Assembly (NCBI GenBank): GCA_003225495.1
Contig: QIAJ01000128.1
Coordinates: 47,328-111,327 of the forward strand
Length of the DNA: 64,000 nucleotides
DNA from: Acidobacteriota bacterium
GTDB lineage: Bacteria; Acidobacteriota; Terriglobia; Terriglobales; Acidobacteriaceae
Direction: 5' to 3'
Part shown: one piece after another, positions 27,387 through 35,255 of the stretch
Position numbering within the stretch: position 1 is the stretch's first letter
Layout: each line of letters starts with the position of its first letter
Program-made: the position numbers and the translations under genes
Notes under the pieces: generated by a model
What the model was told of the DNA's origin: nothing
Seen by the model: only the letters and a program-made list of their open reading frames with translations
Database searches by the model: none

Positions 27387-28697
27387 CTATCGCGTGACCA
27401 CTCCCACCCCACGCTGCTCGATCGGCACAAACTCACGCGTGTCATGGCCAATCCACACCTGGCGCGGGCGCGCAATCTTTTGCTCGGGATCGGTCAACAT
27501 CTCCTGCCATTGCGACAGCCATCCGATGGTCCGCGGAATGGCAAAAAGCACGGTAAACATTTCCGGCTTGAAGCCCATTGCCTGGTACATGATCCCGGAG
27601 TAGAAGTCGACATTCGGATACAACTTGCGGCTCACGAAGTAATCATCTTCCAGTGCGATGCGTTCCAGTTCGAGGGCGATCTCGATTTTGGAGCTCCGGC
27701 CAGTCACTTCGAATAAGTTATCCGCAGCCCATTTGATGATCTTGGCACGCGGATCGTAATTCTTGTAGACGCGATGGCCGAATCCCATCAACTTGCCTTT
27801 GCCCTCTTTGATCTTCTTGATGTAGGCAGCGACGTTGTCTTTGCTGCCGATCTCATCAAGCATGCGCAAAACTTCTTCATTGGCTCCGCCGTGCAGAGGT
27901 CCGGAGAGCGCAGCTGCGGCGGCCGCGGTAGCCAGGTACGGGTCACTGTGCGAACTACCAACGGCGCGCATGGCATTCGTGCTGCAATTCTGTTCGTGAT
28001 CGGCATGCAGGATAAAGAGGATGTCGAGCGCCCGCGAAATCACAGGATTGGCCACGTACTTCGGCTCGACCATCTTCCACAGCATGTTCATGAAATTTTC
28101 TGTGTAGGTGAGGTCATTGTCAGGATAGATATAAGGAAATCCGACAATGTGCCGATACGACATGGCCGCGATCGAGGGCATTTTGCCGATCAAACGTTTG
28201 ATCTGCAGCAGGCGACTATCGGCAGCCTGGATGTTCTTCGAATCCGGATACACCGTTGAGAGCGCAGCCACCGTGCTCACCAGCATCGCCATGGGATGGG
28301 CATTGTAGCGGAAGCCCTCCATGAATTTCTTGGTGGTCTCATGCAGCATCGTGTGATGCGTGATATCAAAAATCCAATCCTTGAGCTGCGCGGATGTGGG
28401 CAGCTCGCCGAACAGGATCAGGTAAGCAACTTCCAAATACGTGCAGTGCTCGGCGAGAACTTCAATGGGATAGCCACGATAGCGGAGAATACCTTTGTCC
28501 CCGTCGATATACGTAATCGCGCTCCGACACGAAGCGGTATTCATGAAGGCCGGGTCGTAGGTCATCAGGCCGAAGTCTTCAGGACCGGTCTTGATCTTGC
28601 GGAGATCCATGGCCCGAATGGTCCCGTTTTCTACAGGAAGCGTGTAGATCTGGCCCGTTCGGTTATCGGTGATGGTCAGAGTATCCTGCGGCATCAA
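27387..28697 (-). CDS. gltA: Citrate synthase
   Basis: 436 residues, type I hexameric length. Active-site motifs are intact: GPLHGGANEEVLRML (His), GFGHRVYKNYDPRA (His) and NVDFYSGIMYQAMG (Asp); the N-terminal domain has GDKGILRYRGYPIEVLAE. The enzyme condenses acetyl-CoA and oxaloacetate at the entry of the TCA cycle. Two adjacent ATGs (28697, 28694) are both plausible; AGGAGAA lies close upstream. The gene stands alone between the short hypothetical gene and the AhpD-like gene. Confidence 0.97.
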   Translation of the reverse strand: MMPQDTLTITDNRTGQIYTLPVENGTIRAMDLRKIKTGPEDFGLMTYDPAFMNTASCRSAITYIDGDKGILRYRGYPIEVLAEHCTYLEVAYLILFGELPTSAQLKDWIFDITHHTMLHETTKKFMEGFRYNAHPMAMLVSTVAALSTVYPDSKNIQAADSRLLQIKRLIGKMPSIAAMSYRHIVGFPYIYPDNDLTYTENFMNMLWKMVEPKYVANPVISRALDILFILHADHEQNCSTNAMRAVGSSHSDPYLATAAAAAALSGPLHGGANEEVLRMLDEIGSKDNVAAYIKKIKEGKGKLMGFGHRVYKNYDPRAKIIKWAADNLFEVTGRSSKIEIALELERIALEDDYFVSRKLYPNVDFYSGIMYQAMGFKPEMFTVLFAIPRTIGWLSQWQEMLTDPEQKIARPRQVWIGHDTREFVPIEQRGVGVVTR

Positions 28698-28947
28698 GTT
28701 CTCCTGATTGCAGTCAACCGCGGCGCCTCGGCACGGCGAGCCACAAACGAGGCTGAATTTATTCTACCGCCCCAGACGGTGCCGCGGAGAATCCATTAGT
28801 CTCTGGCCGATGCCGCCGACGGGGGATTTGCTGGAGCCGAGGAGTAACGCATTCCAGCTATTGGCAACCGTGGGACGCTGCGTGTAAGGTGTCCAAACAC
28901 CGCCTTGAAGGCTGATTTCCAGCCTCCGCGCGCAAAGGTAAGAACTC

Positions 28948-29514
28948 ATGACCTGGATTCGCACAATTCCGCTGTCTGAAGCCGATGATGAACTTCGCCG
29001 CGCCGCGGAGGGACAACGCTCTCTCTACCCGATCGAGTACGCGACTCCGGTGCATCCGGCAGAAGGCGGTGGGGCTCAGATTGTGGAATCGCACTCGCTC
29101 ATTCCGCAGGCGCTCTACCATGCCTTCGCGACCTTTGGCTCGCTAATGTCACCCGACTTGCCGCTGACGCGCCGGCAGCAGGAGATGATCACGACCGTAG
29201 TTTCTGTGACCAACCGGTGCGTGTATTGAATCGAGTCCCACGCAGAGTTTCTGCGTCGCGTCACATTGGATAAAGAGCTGGTCGACGCGCTCGAGCGTGA
29301 CTATACGAGTGCTCCCATCACGCCACAAGAGCGCGTGATGCTCGACTACGTAGTAAAGCTGACGAAAGACGCCACCAAAATCTGGAAAGACGATCATGAA
29401 AGGCTGCGGGCGACAGGTTTCGACGATCGGGGAATCTTGCAGATCACTTTGATCGCATCATGGTTCAACTACATCAACCGAGTAGCAGATGCGCTCGGGG
29501 TCGGGCGAGAGTAG
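28948..29514 (+). CDS. AhpD-like peroxidase-related protein with in-frame UGA (candidate selenoprotein, CxxU)
   Basis: A single frame of 188 codons, interrupted only by TGA at 29227-29229. Upstream: [20 protein letters not shown] and [23 protein letters not shown]. Downstream, same frame: [25 protein letters not shown] and [19 protein letters not shown]. This is the carboxymuconolactone-decarboxylase/AhpD-like family, active site CxxCxxxH. Here it reads C91-V-Y-[UGA]94-I-E-S-H98, so UGA stands exactly where the second Cys belongs. A stem-loop suited to a bacterial SECIS begins 11 bases after the UGA, and a clean terminator follows the final stop. Sec insertion is the best reading; a nonsense mutation is the alternative. 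Sec machinery is not in this window. Confidence 0.75.
29230..29262 (+). promoter_or_regulatory. Bacterial SECIS-like hairpin downstream of the in-frame UGA
   Basis: ACGCAG (29240-29245) pairs perfectly with CTGCGT (29251-29256), closing the 5-base loop AGTTT (29246-29250). The loop begins 17 bases after the UGA and has G at its second position, within what is expected of bacterial SECIS elements (loop 16-37 bases from UGA, G among the first two loop bases). Weaker lower-stem pairing (for example 29233-29234 with 29261-29262) is possible. Confidence 0.6.
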
Positions 29515-29525
29515 ATCATTGGTAG

Positions 29526-29550
29526 AGACGCCGCTTTCCGCGTCTTTTTT
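29526..29550 (+). terminator. Rho-independent terminator
   Basis: AGACGC (29526-29531) and GCGTCT (29540-29545) form a 6-base stem with an 8-base loop, followed by six Ts (29545-29550). It lies 11 bases after the stop of the AhpD-like gene, which supports treating the region up to 29514 as one transcribed gene across the UGA. Confidence 0.8.
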
Positions 29551-29570
29551 CCATTCGTCGCCAGTAATGA

Positions 29571-29924
29571 TTAGTGATTTGCAACTTTGCGGGGTTTTAC
29601 AGCCAGGCAGCGCGCGAAGATCTGAGATACCTGTTGGATTTCTTCTTCATTCAGACGAACTGCTCCCCCGAGCTTTCCGATCAATGCCTGGTTGATTTCC
29701 GGCAGCGGCCTTCCCTGGAGCAAGTTCATCAATAACGTCCATTCATTGGCCACAGCGGTGCGCTCGTCGCCGTCCGCATCCTCGCAAAATTGATCGGCGG
29801 CATCCACCGGTGTGCCATATTCGTCGGCCACATCTTCGTGAAAATATCCGCGCAAAAAAGAGCGCAGCGCAGGAAAATTGGCTGGAGTGATTTCAGGTTT
29901 CGCGTTGGGAATGTTTGTAGTCAT
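29571..29924 (-). CDS. CdiI-like immunity protein
   Basis: 117 residues from the ATG at 29924 (GGAG 8 bases upstream). FPALRSFLRGYFHEDVADEYGTPVDAADQFCED resembles the CdiI_2-type immunity family of contact-dependent growth inhibition (LxxFLxAYFHxD pattern), and the remainder is acidic and helical, as in other immunity proteins. Its ATG overlaps the stop of the toxin gene (ATGA, 29921-29924), so the two are translationally coupled. It would bind and neutralise the RNase A-like toxin in the producer's cytoplasm; this is inferred from family and context. Confidence 0.7.
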   Translation of the reverse strand: MTTNIPNAKPEITPANFPALRSFLRGYFHEDVADEYGTPVDAADQFCEDADGDERTAVANEWTLLMNLLQGRPLPEINQALIGKLGGAVRLNEEEIQQVSQIFARCLAVKPRKVANH

Positions 29925-30448
29925 GAGCGACACTCCGGATAGGATGTCAGCACGTAATAGCTGGGTGCAGCATATCTTAGAACGACGACGGCATGCGAGC
30001 AGGGCCGCGACTGCTTTTCTCCCCGGTTCAGGGTTCGCCCGAGAGGCTGGTTGCTTTCATAGTCGAGGACCAGGTTGGGGTGTCCGCCGGAGCGCTTGAG
30101 CCAGCGTTGTATGCGATCCTGCGAAGTCGAGATAGCGGAGTCGATAGCGCGCTCCGCAGTGGCGCGGTCAGTATAGGTCGAGGCGGCCGAAATATGGCGC
30201 TCGTCAGACAATCGTGCACGGAGTTCGTCATCGCTGCGGCCGACATGCTTGCGAAGCACATGTCCGCCGGCGGCTTCATCCTGGGCGAGGTCGCGAGGCG
30301 AGCGTTGCCCGAACTCGGCACGGGCTGCCAACTTGCCACTCTCTGTGGGATCCGGGGCGGCAGCGGGGCTCGCGGACGGCGACGACTGGCACGAGATCGT
30401 CCCGCCCATCAACAGAGCCGCCATCCAAAATAGAAATTGCTTCCTCAT
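29921..30448 (-). CDS. Exported toxin with RNase A-like CdiA-CT domain
   Basis: 175 residues: signal sequence (MRKQFLFWMAALLMGGTISC; Cys20 in an imperfect lipobox), a Pro/Ala-rich linker (21-60) and a C-terminal domain with the pattern of the bacterial CdiA-CT RNase A family: LRKHVGRSDDELRARL, ISAASTYTDRATAERAI, LVLDYESNQPLGRTLNRG, VVLRY and YYVLTSYPE. Proposed catalytic residues are His68, Arg79, Thr168 and Tyr170; their spacing (11 between His and Arg, 2 between Thr and Tyr) matches the His/Arg/Thr/Tyr set known from a Yersinia CDI RNase. It has no TpsA or filamentous domain, so this is a compact secreted effector with an immediately coupled immunity gene. Confidence 0.75.
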   Translation of the reverse strand: MRKQFLFWMAALLMGGTISCQSSPSASPAAAPDPTESGKLAARAEFGQRSPRDLAQDEAAGGHVLRKHVGRSDDELRARLSDERHISAASTYTDRATAERAIDSAISTSQDRIQRWLKRSGGHPNLVLDYESNQPLGRTLNRGEKQSRPCSHAVVVLRYAAPSYYVLTSYPECRS

Positions 30449-30558
30449 GCCGACCTAGCGCCTCTCCTGAAATGCTCGGAAATTGTGCTCCTAAACAGGG
30501 CGCATGGGCAAGTCGGGTGATTTGAAGGCTGAGGAGAGCTCCGATATGGGGCTACAAG

Positions 30559-30591
30559 CAAAAACGGATGGACGGCGCGGGGATGCCGTCC
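30559..30591 (-). terminator. Terminator candidate
   Basis: GGACGGC (30570-30576) pairs with GCCGTCC (30585-30591). On the minus strand a run of five Ts follows after a short gap (complement of 30559-30563). It lies just after the stop of the gene ending at 30601. Confidence 0.5.
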
Positions 30592-30600
30592 GTTCCCGAT

Positions 30601-31137
30601 TTACTGCGGTGTCATGTTGGCAGAGTCGGAGATCAGCGCTTCCGCGACCCCGGCCGTGGGGCTTCCTTCTGCCCCGGGCTCAGCGATCCATTCCCAGACG
30701 CGGCGTCCTCTTGCATTAAGGAACGACCGCACCTCGGCGTATCCGACCAGGCGGTTGAACACCGTAGTCACCGAGGCGAGCGGATCTTTATGCCGCTCGA
30801 CCAGTTCCGGGAATTTTCGTTGCAGCTCCCGCATGCCCTGTCGCGCTTCTAAGGGCGTGGCAGACTCCATCAGAATGACTCGACAGGCTCGCGTGAAACC
30901 AGGTTGTTTTCGTGGCTTGGTTCGTCCCATAAGCTGAAGGACGTCGGGCGTGAATGCTTCTTCGCCGAATACCATTGCCAGGCCGATTAAGGTCTGCTTG
31001 ACGGTGCCAATGCGCTTCATGATCTCGGCGCGCTGGTGGAGAAGATGATTCAGCTCGGCTTGTGCCGAGCGAATCACCTCCTCCACATGTCCATTCGCCG
31101 GCAGCGCCGGAGTGATGATGGTGGTCGCAGTGCTCAT
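30601..31137 (-). CDS. Hypothetical protein with coiled-coil N-terminus and winged-helix-like C-terminus
   Basis: 178 residues from the ATG at 31137, preceded by GGAGGATCAC; an upstream ATG at 31155 would place the start inside the ribosome binding site. The N-terminal part (EEVIRSAQAELNHLLHQRAEIMKRIGTVKQTL) is a probable coiled coil; the C-terminal part (GFTRACRVILMESATPLEARQGMRELQRKFPEL, VFNRLVGYAEVRSF) resembles the winged-helix region of small acidobacterial regulators. It lies 26 bases downstream of a secreted-protein gene. Function unknown. Confidence 0.6.
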   Translation of the reverse strand: MSTATTIITPALPANGHVEEVIRSAQAELNHLLHQRAEIMKRIGTVKQTLIGLAMVFGEEAFTPDVLQLMGRTKPRKQPGFTRACRVILMESATPLEARQGMRELQRKFPELVERHKDPLASVTTVFNRLVGYAEVRSFLNARGRRVWEWIAEPGAEGSPTAGVAEALISDSANMTPQ

Positions 31138-31163
31138 GTGATCCTCCCCCTCCAAACGTCAAT

Positions 31164-31592
31164 TTACGGTTGGCTTCCTTCCGCAGTTTCGCGGGCTTCA
31201 GTCGACGGCCGCTTCGCGACATTTGTGCGGTACTTTGTCGGATACAGTCGCTGGCCGTAAGACTCCTGCTGCTGCCAGACTTCAGTGAGGGTGTGCTGGC
31301 CTGCCACGGAATCGAACCTCAACTTCGCCGCAGCCATGGGAGCGTTCGACTCGATCCCTTGCGTGAATAATGAGGCAACAGTCTGCCCACGGGAGTCGCG
31401 CAACACCAGAAAGTGTTGCAACGGCTGCACCAGCGAGTAACTCCCCGCCGGGAAAGTCTTATTGCCCACGTTGAATTCAAAGGGGATGTTGACCTTTACA
31501 ACCCAGGACGTGGCCTGGCCGTTGGCTGTCCCCGCCAGAAACCCAACAGCCAGCAAGAGTGATGTCAAGGTGCGTGCGATCAGCTGCTTCAT
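31164..31592 (-). CDS. Secreted hypothetical acidobacterial protein
   Basis: 142 residues with a signal peptide (MKQLIARTLTSLLLAVGFLAGTANG). The mature part begins VVKVNIPFEFNVGNKTFPAGSYSL, a pattern seen repeatedly in small exported Acidobacteriota proteins: INVPFxFxVGxxxLPAGxY. The C-terminus is charged (TKYRTNVAKRPSTEARET). AGGAGG at 31600-31605 on the minus strand precedes the ATG. It is probably in one operon with the coiled-coil gene downstream. Role unknown. Confidence 0.7.
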   Translation of the reverse strand: MKQLIARTLTSLLLAVGFLAGTANGQATSWVVKVNIPFEFNVGNKTFPAGSYSLVQPLQHFLVLRDSRGQTVASLFTQGIESNAPMAAAKLRFDSVAGQHTLTEVWQQQESYGQRLYPTKYRTNVAKRPSTEARETAEGSQP

Positions 31593-31776
31593 AGAGCCTC
31601 CTAAGGATGGTGCGAGCCTCGGTTGTTACCCACGGCAAGTCTTGCGCGAATGTTTTGGGTCCGCACTCCGTTTCTTGCCGTCAAATGCAGTACAGGCATT
31701 TGAGGATTGGACGCGCTGGAAATTCAGGGGAACCGTGGTTTGATTTCATCGCAGGGATGAAAGCTGGTCATAGCGC

Positions 31777-32709
31777 ATGGATGTGAATCTTGAAATACGT
31801 CACTTGAAATTACTCGCGGCCGTTGCTGAAGAGGAAAGCATCACGGCGGCCGGCAAGCGGCTGCACCTTACGCAGTCCGCGTTGAGTCATCAATTGCGGG
31901 ACGCCGAGGATCGGCTAGGCACTCCGCTCTTCCTGCGTCTGGGAAAGCGCATGGCGCTGACGCCTGCCGGCACGAAGTTGCTGGAAGCGGCACGGCGAAT
32001 CTTAAAAGATCTCAGAGCGGCGGAACTGGAGGTGCTCGGGCTGAACGGCAATATTCATGGCCAAATCCGCCTGACCACCGAGTGCTACACCTGCTATCAC
32101 TGGCTGCCTCCGGTATTGACGAGCTTTCACGCGCTCTTTCCAGAAGTTGAAGTCTCGATCGACATGCAAGCGACTCACAATCCGGCGGAAGAGTTGCTGG
32201 CCGGCAATCTGGATGTGGCAGTCATGAACTGTCCGCCGGAGCACAACAACTTGTTGCTGTCTCCTCTGTGCGAGGATGAGTTGCTGGTAGTGATGTCGCC
32301 CGAACACCGCCTTGCTGACCACCGTCGGATTCACCCCGAAGATCTGGAGGGAGAGACGGTTTTAATTTACCCTCCGCGAGAAGAGAGTACGTTAATCCAG
32401 AAAATCCTCTTGCCGGCGGGCGTACGGCCCGGCCGCATCATGGAGATCCCGCTCACCGAAGCGATCGTGGAAATGGTCGCTGCCGGAACTGGGGTTGCGT
32501 TTCTAGCGTGCTGGTCGGTTTCCCCGCACTTGCACAGCAAGAAGATCGTTGGGCGCACGTTAGGAAATTCTGGATTTCGCCGCAACTGGTATGCAGTCAC
32601 CTTGCGCAACCGGCCGGTGACGGCTTACATGACCGAGTTCCTCAAGCTGCTCACGCTAGAAGGCCCGAGGAGCATGAATCGTTTGTCCGCGAGCGCGGCA
32701 ACGCTCTAA
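31777..32709 (+). CDS. LysR-family transcriptional regulator
   Basis: 310 residues. The N-terminal helix-turn-helix is canonical: LEIRHLKLLAAVAEEESITAAGKRLHLTQSALSHQLRDAEDRLGTPLFLR. The ligand-binding domain (about 95-300) has MetR-like features (TECYTCYHWLPPVLTSF, then VEVSIDMQATHNPAEELL). It ends 18 bases before the acyl-ligase fusion gene on the same strand, so it may control that gene and share its transcript. The effector is unknown; MetR-like regulators usually sense homocysteine, but the context here points to lipid metabolism. Confidence 0.9.
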   Translation: MDVNLEIRHLKLLAAVAEEESITAAGKRLHLTQSALSHQLRDAEDRLGTPLFLRLGKRMALTPAGTKLLEAARRILKDLRAAELEVLGLNGNIHGQIRLTTECYTCYHWLPPVLTSFHALFPEVEVSIDMQATHNPAEELLAGNLDVAVMNCPPEHNNLLLSPLCEDELLVVMSPEHRLADHRRIHPEDLEGETVLIYPPREESTLIQKILLPAGVRPGRIMEIPLTEAIVEMVAAGTGVAFLACWSVSPHLHSKKIVGRTLGNSGFRRNWYAVTLRNRPVTAYMTEFLKLLTLEGPRSMNRLSASAATL

Positions 32710-32727
32710 CACGCTACCATCGGATCG

Positions 32728-35250
32728 ATGGAGCGGAATTCCCTTCTCGATTATTTCGAAGACTTCGCTGGGCGCGGGAGGGAGTGTGCCTACGTGTATC
32801 CGCGAGGATACCGGCGCGAACGCTGGAGCTATCGACAAGTCGCCGACGCCGCTCGGCGATTTGCGCGGGAGCTCCAGGCGCGTGACATCCGCAAGGGCGA
32901 CGCGGTTCTGCTGTGGAGCGCAAATTCTGCGGAGTGGGTAGCTGGCTTCTGGGGATGCGTATTGAGCGGAGTCATTGTCGTTCCCCTCGACGACGGAGTC
33001 AGTCCGGAATTTGCGCGGCGGGTGAGTGCGCAGGTCAGGACGAAGCTGGTCATCTGTGGGCGCGAGCGCGTGGCGATCGTTGAGGGAATTCCTGCAATTG
33101 ACGCGGCGGAACTGGTGGCTGCCGTTGCACGGCATCCGGCGAAGACGTTTCATCCAGTGGAACTCCAACCTTCCGATCCGCTGGAAATTGTGTTCACGTC
33201 CGGCACAACTGCAGATCCGAAGGGTGTCGTAATCAGCCATGCCAATGTGCTCGGGAATATTGCGCCCATCGAAAAGGAAATCCAGAAATATCTGAAGTAC
33301 GAGCAGTTCGTTCATCCGATCCGCTTCCTGAATCTGTTGCCGCTCAGCCATGTATTCGGGCAGTTCCTCGGAATCTTTCTTCCGCCACTGCTGGGCGCCA
33401 CCGTTGTTTTCGAGAACACCTTGAATCCATCCGACGTGATCGCTACGATCCGGCGCGAGCGGGTTTCGGTTCTGGTCGCGGTACCACGCATGATCGAATC
33501 GCTGAAGCAAAAGATCGAACGCGATCTTGAGGACACCGGACAGGACGAGAAATTCGCAAGACGCTACGGCACTTCAAGAGCGCAGCATTTCCTCCGGCGC
33601 TGGTGGACCTTCCGCGATATTCGCCGCCGGTTCGGGTGGAAATTCTGGGCGATGATCAGCGGTGGAGCGGCGCTCGAACGCGAAACAGAAGAATTCTGGC
33701 ACCGTCTGGGATACGCCGTGATCCAAGGATATGGCCTGACAGAAACCACGTCGCTGATCAGTCTGAATCATCCCTTCCGTACCAGCCGTGGGTCGATAGG
33801 AAAAGTCTTGCCGGGGCGTGAAGTCAAACTCGCGGAGGATGGAGAGATTCTCGTGCGCGGCGGAGGGGTGGCCAGCGGATATTGGAGCGGCAGCGGTATG
33901 CAGTCCCTGGCTGGCGAAGGAGGCTGGTATGCCACTGGCGACCTGGGCTCGCTCGACGCCGATGGGAACTTGCTCTTCAAGGGACGCAAAAAGGAAGTGA
34001 TCGTCACCCCCGCCGGGATGAATATCTATCCCGAGGACCTGGAGGCAGCGTTGCGTGCTCAGAAAGAAGTCCGCGATTGCGCGGTGGTGGGCCTGGAGCG
34101 CGGCGGCAACGCCGAACCGTGCGCGGTGCTCATCTTGCGAGACCGCGGCACGAACGCGAAGACTGTTGTCGCACACGCAAATGAATCGCTTGCGGAGTAT
34201 CAGCGCATACGGTCCTGGTTCGTGTGGCCGGAGGAAGATTTTCCGCGGACCTCGACAGGAAAGCCGCGACGCAATGTGATCCGCGAAGCCGTTGAGACAA
34301 GCTTTAGCGGGCAGAAAGCGGACGGATCGGCGAGCGCTCTTGCCGAACTTGTGGCTCGGGTTACTGGACGTGCGCCACAAAATCTCACGCCGGAAGCAAA
34401 CCTCGAAAATGAATTGGGTTTGAGTTCGCTGGAGCGCGTGGATCTGCTGGGAGCGCTCGAGGACCGCTATCAGGTCGACCTGAGCGAAACCAAATTCGCA
34501 AGCGCGGCAACCGTCGGTGACTTGGAGAAACTGCTGCAAGGAGGGCGTGACGAACGGCGCGACTTTCATTATCCGCGGTGGGCATTGCGCTGGCCGGTGA
34601 CGTGGATTCGGGTGACAGCGCATTACATGCTGGTGCGCCCAGCGGTGTTTCTACTGGGCTGGCCGCGCATGATGGGACGGGAGAATCTGCGCGGCATACA
34701 CGGGCCAGTGCTCGTGATCTCGAATCACATCGATGACGTGGACGTGGGCTTCATCCAAACCATCTTGCCGGCGCGCCTCCGGCACCGGTTGGCGACCGCC
34801 ACCGGAGGCGAGGCTCTGGAAGCTCTGCGCTCGCCCGCGGCCGACCGCTCGTGGATCGGTCGCCTTTTCGACCACACAGAGTGGACTCTCGGCATCGCGC
34901 TGCTGAACCTCTTCCCGCTCCCGCGACAGGCTGGCTTCCGTAAGAGTTTCGCTTATGCCGGAGAAGCGGTGGATCGCGGCTACAGCCTGCTGGTTTTCCC
35001 CGAAGGACGACACACCGAGGACGGAAGACTTCTGCCGTTCCGCTCCGGAATTGGCCTGCTCGCCAATAATCTGCGTATTCCAGTGGTACCCATGCGTATC
35101 GACGGGTTATTTGAAGTCAAAAAAGCCGGGCGAAAGTTCGCACCGCCTGGAAAGATTCGGGTGAGGATTGGAAAGCCAGTCGAATTTGCGCCGGAGCGCG
35201 ATCCAGAAGAAATCGCGCGAGAACTGGAAGAAATCGTAAGAGGCTTGTAG
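32728..35250 (+). CDS. Acyl-AMP ligase-ACP-PlsC acyltransferase fusion
   Basis: 840 residues in three modules. Residues 10-530: AMP-forming acyl ligase with VFTSGTTADPKGVVISH (155-171), GYGLTETTSL, YATGDLGSLDADGNLLFKGR and the Lys motif STGKPRRN. Residues about 540-612: acyl carrier protein-like domain with LGLSSLERVDLL, where Ser567 would carry phosphopantetheine although the preceding Asp of DSL is Ser. Residues about 635-840: PlsC-type acyltransferase with NHIDDVD (HX4D, His667/Asp672) and FPEGRHTEDGRLLPFRSG. The protein could activate a free fatty acid, load it on its own carrier and transfer it to a lysophospholipid. It relates to Aas-type enzymes but has an internal ACP. Confidence 0.92.
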   Translation: MERNSLLDYFEDFAGRGRECAYVYPRGYRRERWSYRQVADAARRFARELQARDIRKGDAVLLWSANSAEWVAGFWGCVLSGVIVVPLDDGVSPEFARRVSAQVRTKLVICGRERVAIVEGIPAIDAAELVAAVARHPAKTFHPVELQPSDPLEIVFTSGTTADPKGVVISHANVLGNIAPIEKEIQKYLKYEQFVHPIRFLNLLPLSHVFGQFLGIFLPPLLGATVVFENTLNPSDVIATIRRERVSVLVAVPRMIESLKQKIERDLEDTGQDEKFARRYGTSRAQHFLRRWWTFRDIRRRFGWKFWAMISGGAALERETEEFWHRLGYAVIQGYGLTETTSLISLNHPFRTSRGSIGKVLPGREVKLAEDGEILVRGGGVASGYWSGSGMQSLAGEGGWYATGDLGSLDADGNLLFKGRKKEVIVTPAGMNIYPEDLEAALRAQKEVRDCAVVGLERGGNAEPCAVLILRDRGTNAKTVVAHANESLAEYQRIRSWFVWPEEDFPRTSTGKPRRNVIREAVETSFSGQKADGSASALAELVARVTGRAPQNLTPEANLENELGLSSLERVDLLGALEDRYQVDLSETKFASAATVGDLEKLLQGGRDERRDFHYPRWALRWPVTWIRVTAHYMLVRPAVFLLGWPRMMGRENLRGIHGPVLVISNHIDDVDVGFIQTILPARLRHRLATATGGEALEALRSPAADRSWIGRLFDHTEWTLGIALLNLFPLPRQAGFRKSFAYAGEAVDRGYSLLVFPEGRHTEDGRLLPFRSGIGLLANNLRIPVVPMRIDGLFEVKKAGRKFAPPGKIRVRIGKPVEFAPERDPEEIARELEEIVRGL

Positions 35251-35255
35251 CCAGA

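Noticed and set aside
33574..34623. 349-codon minus-strand frame within the acyl ligase fusion
   Set aside because: Antisense shadow of conserved ligase motifs; no independent signals.
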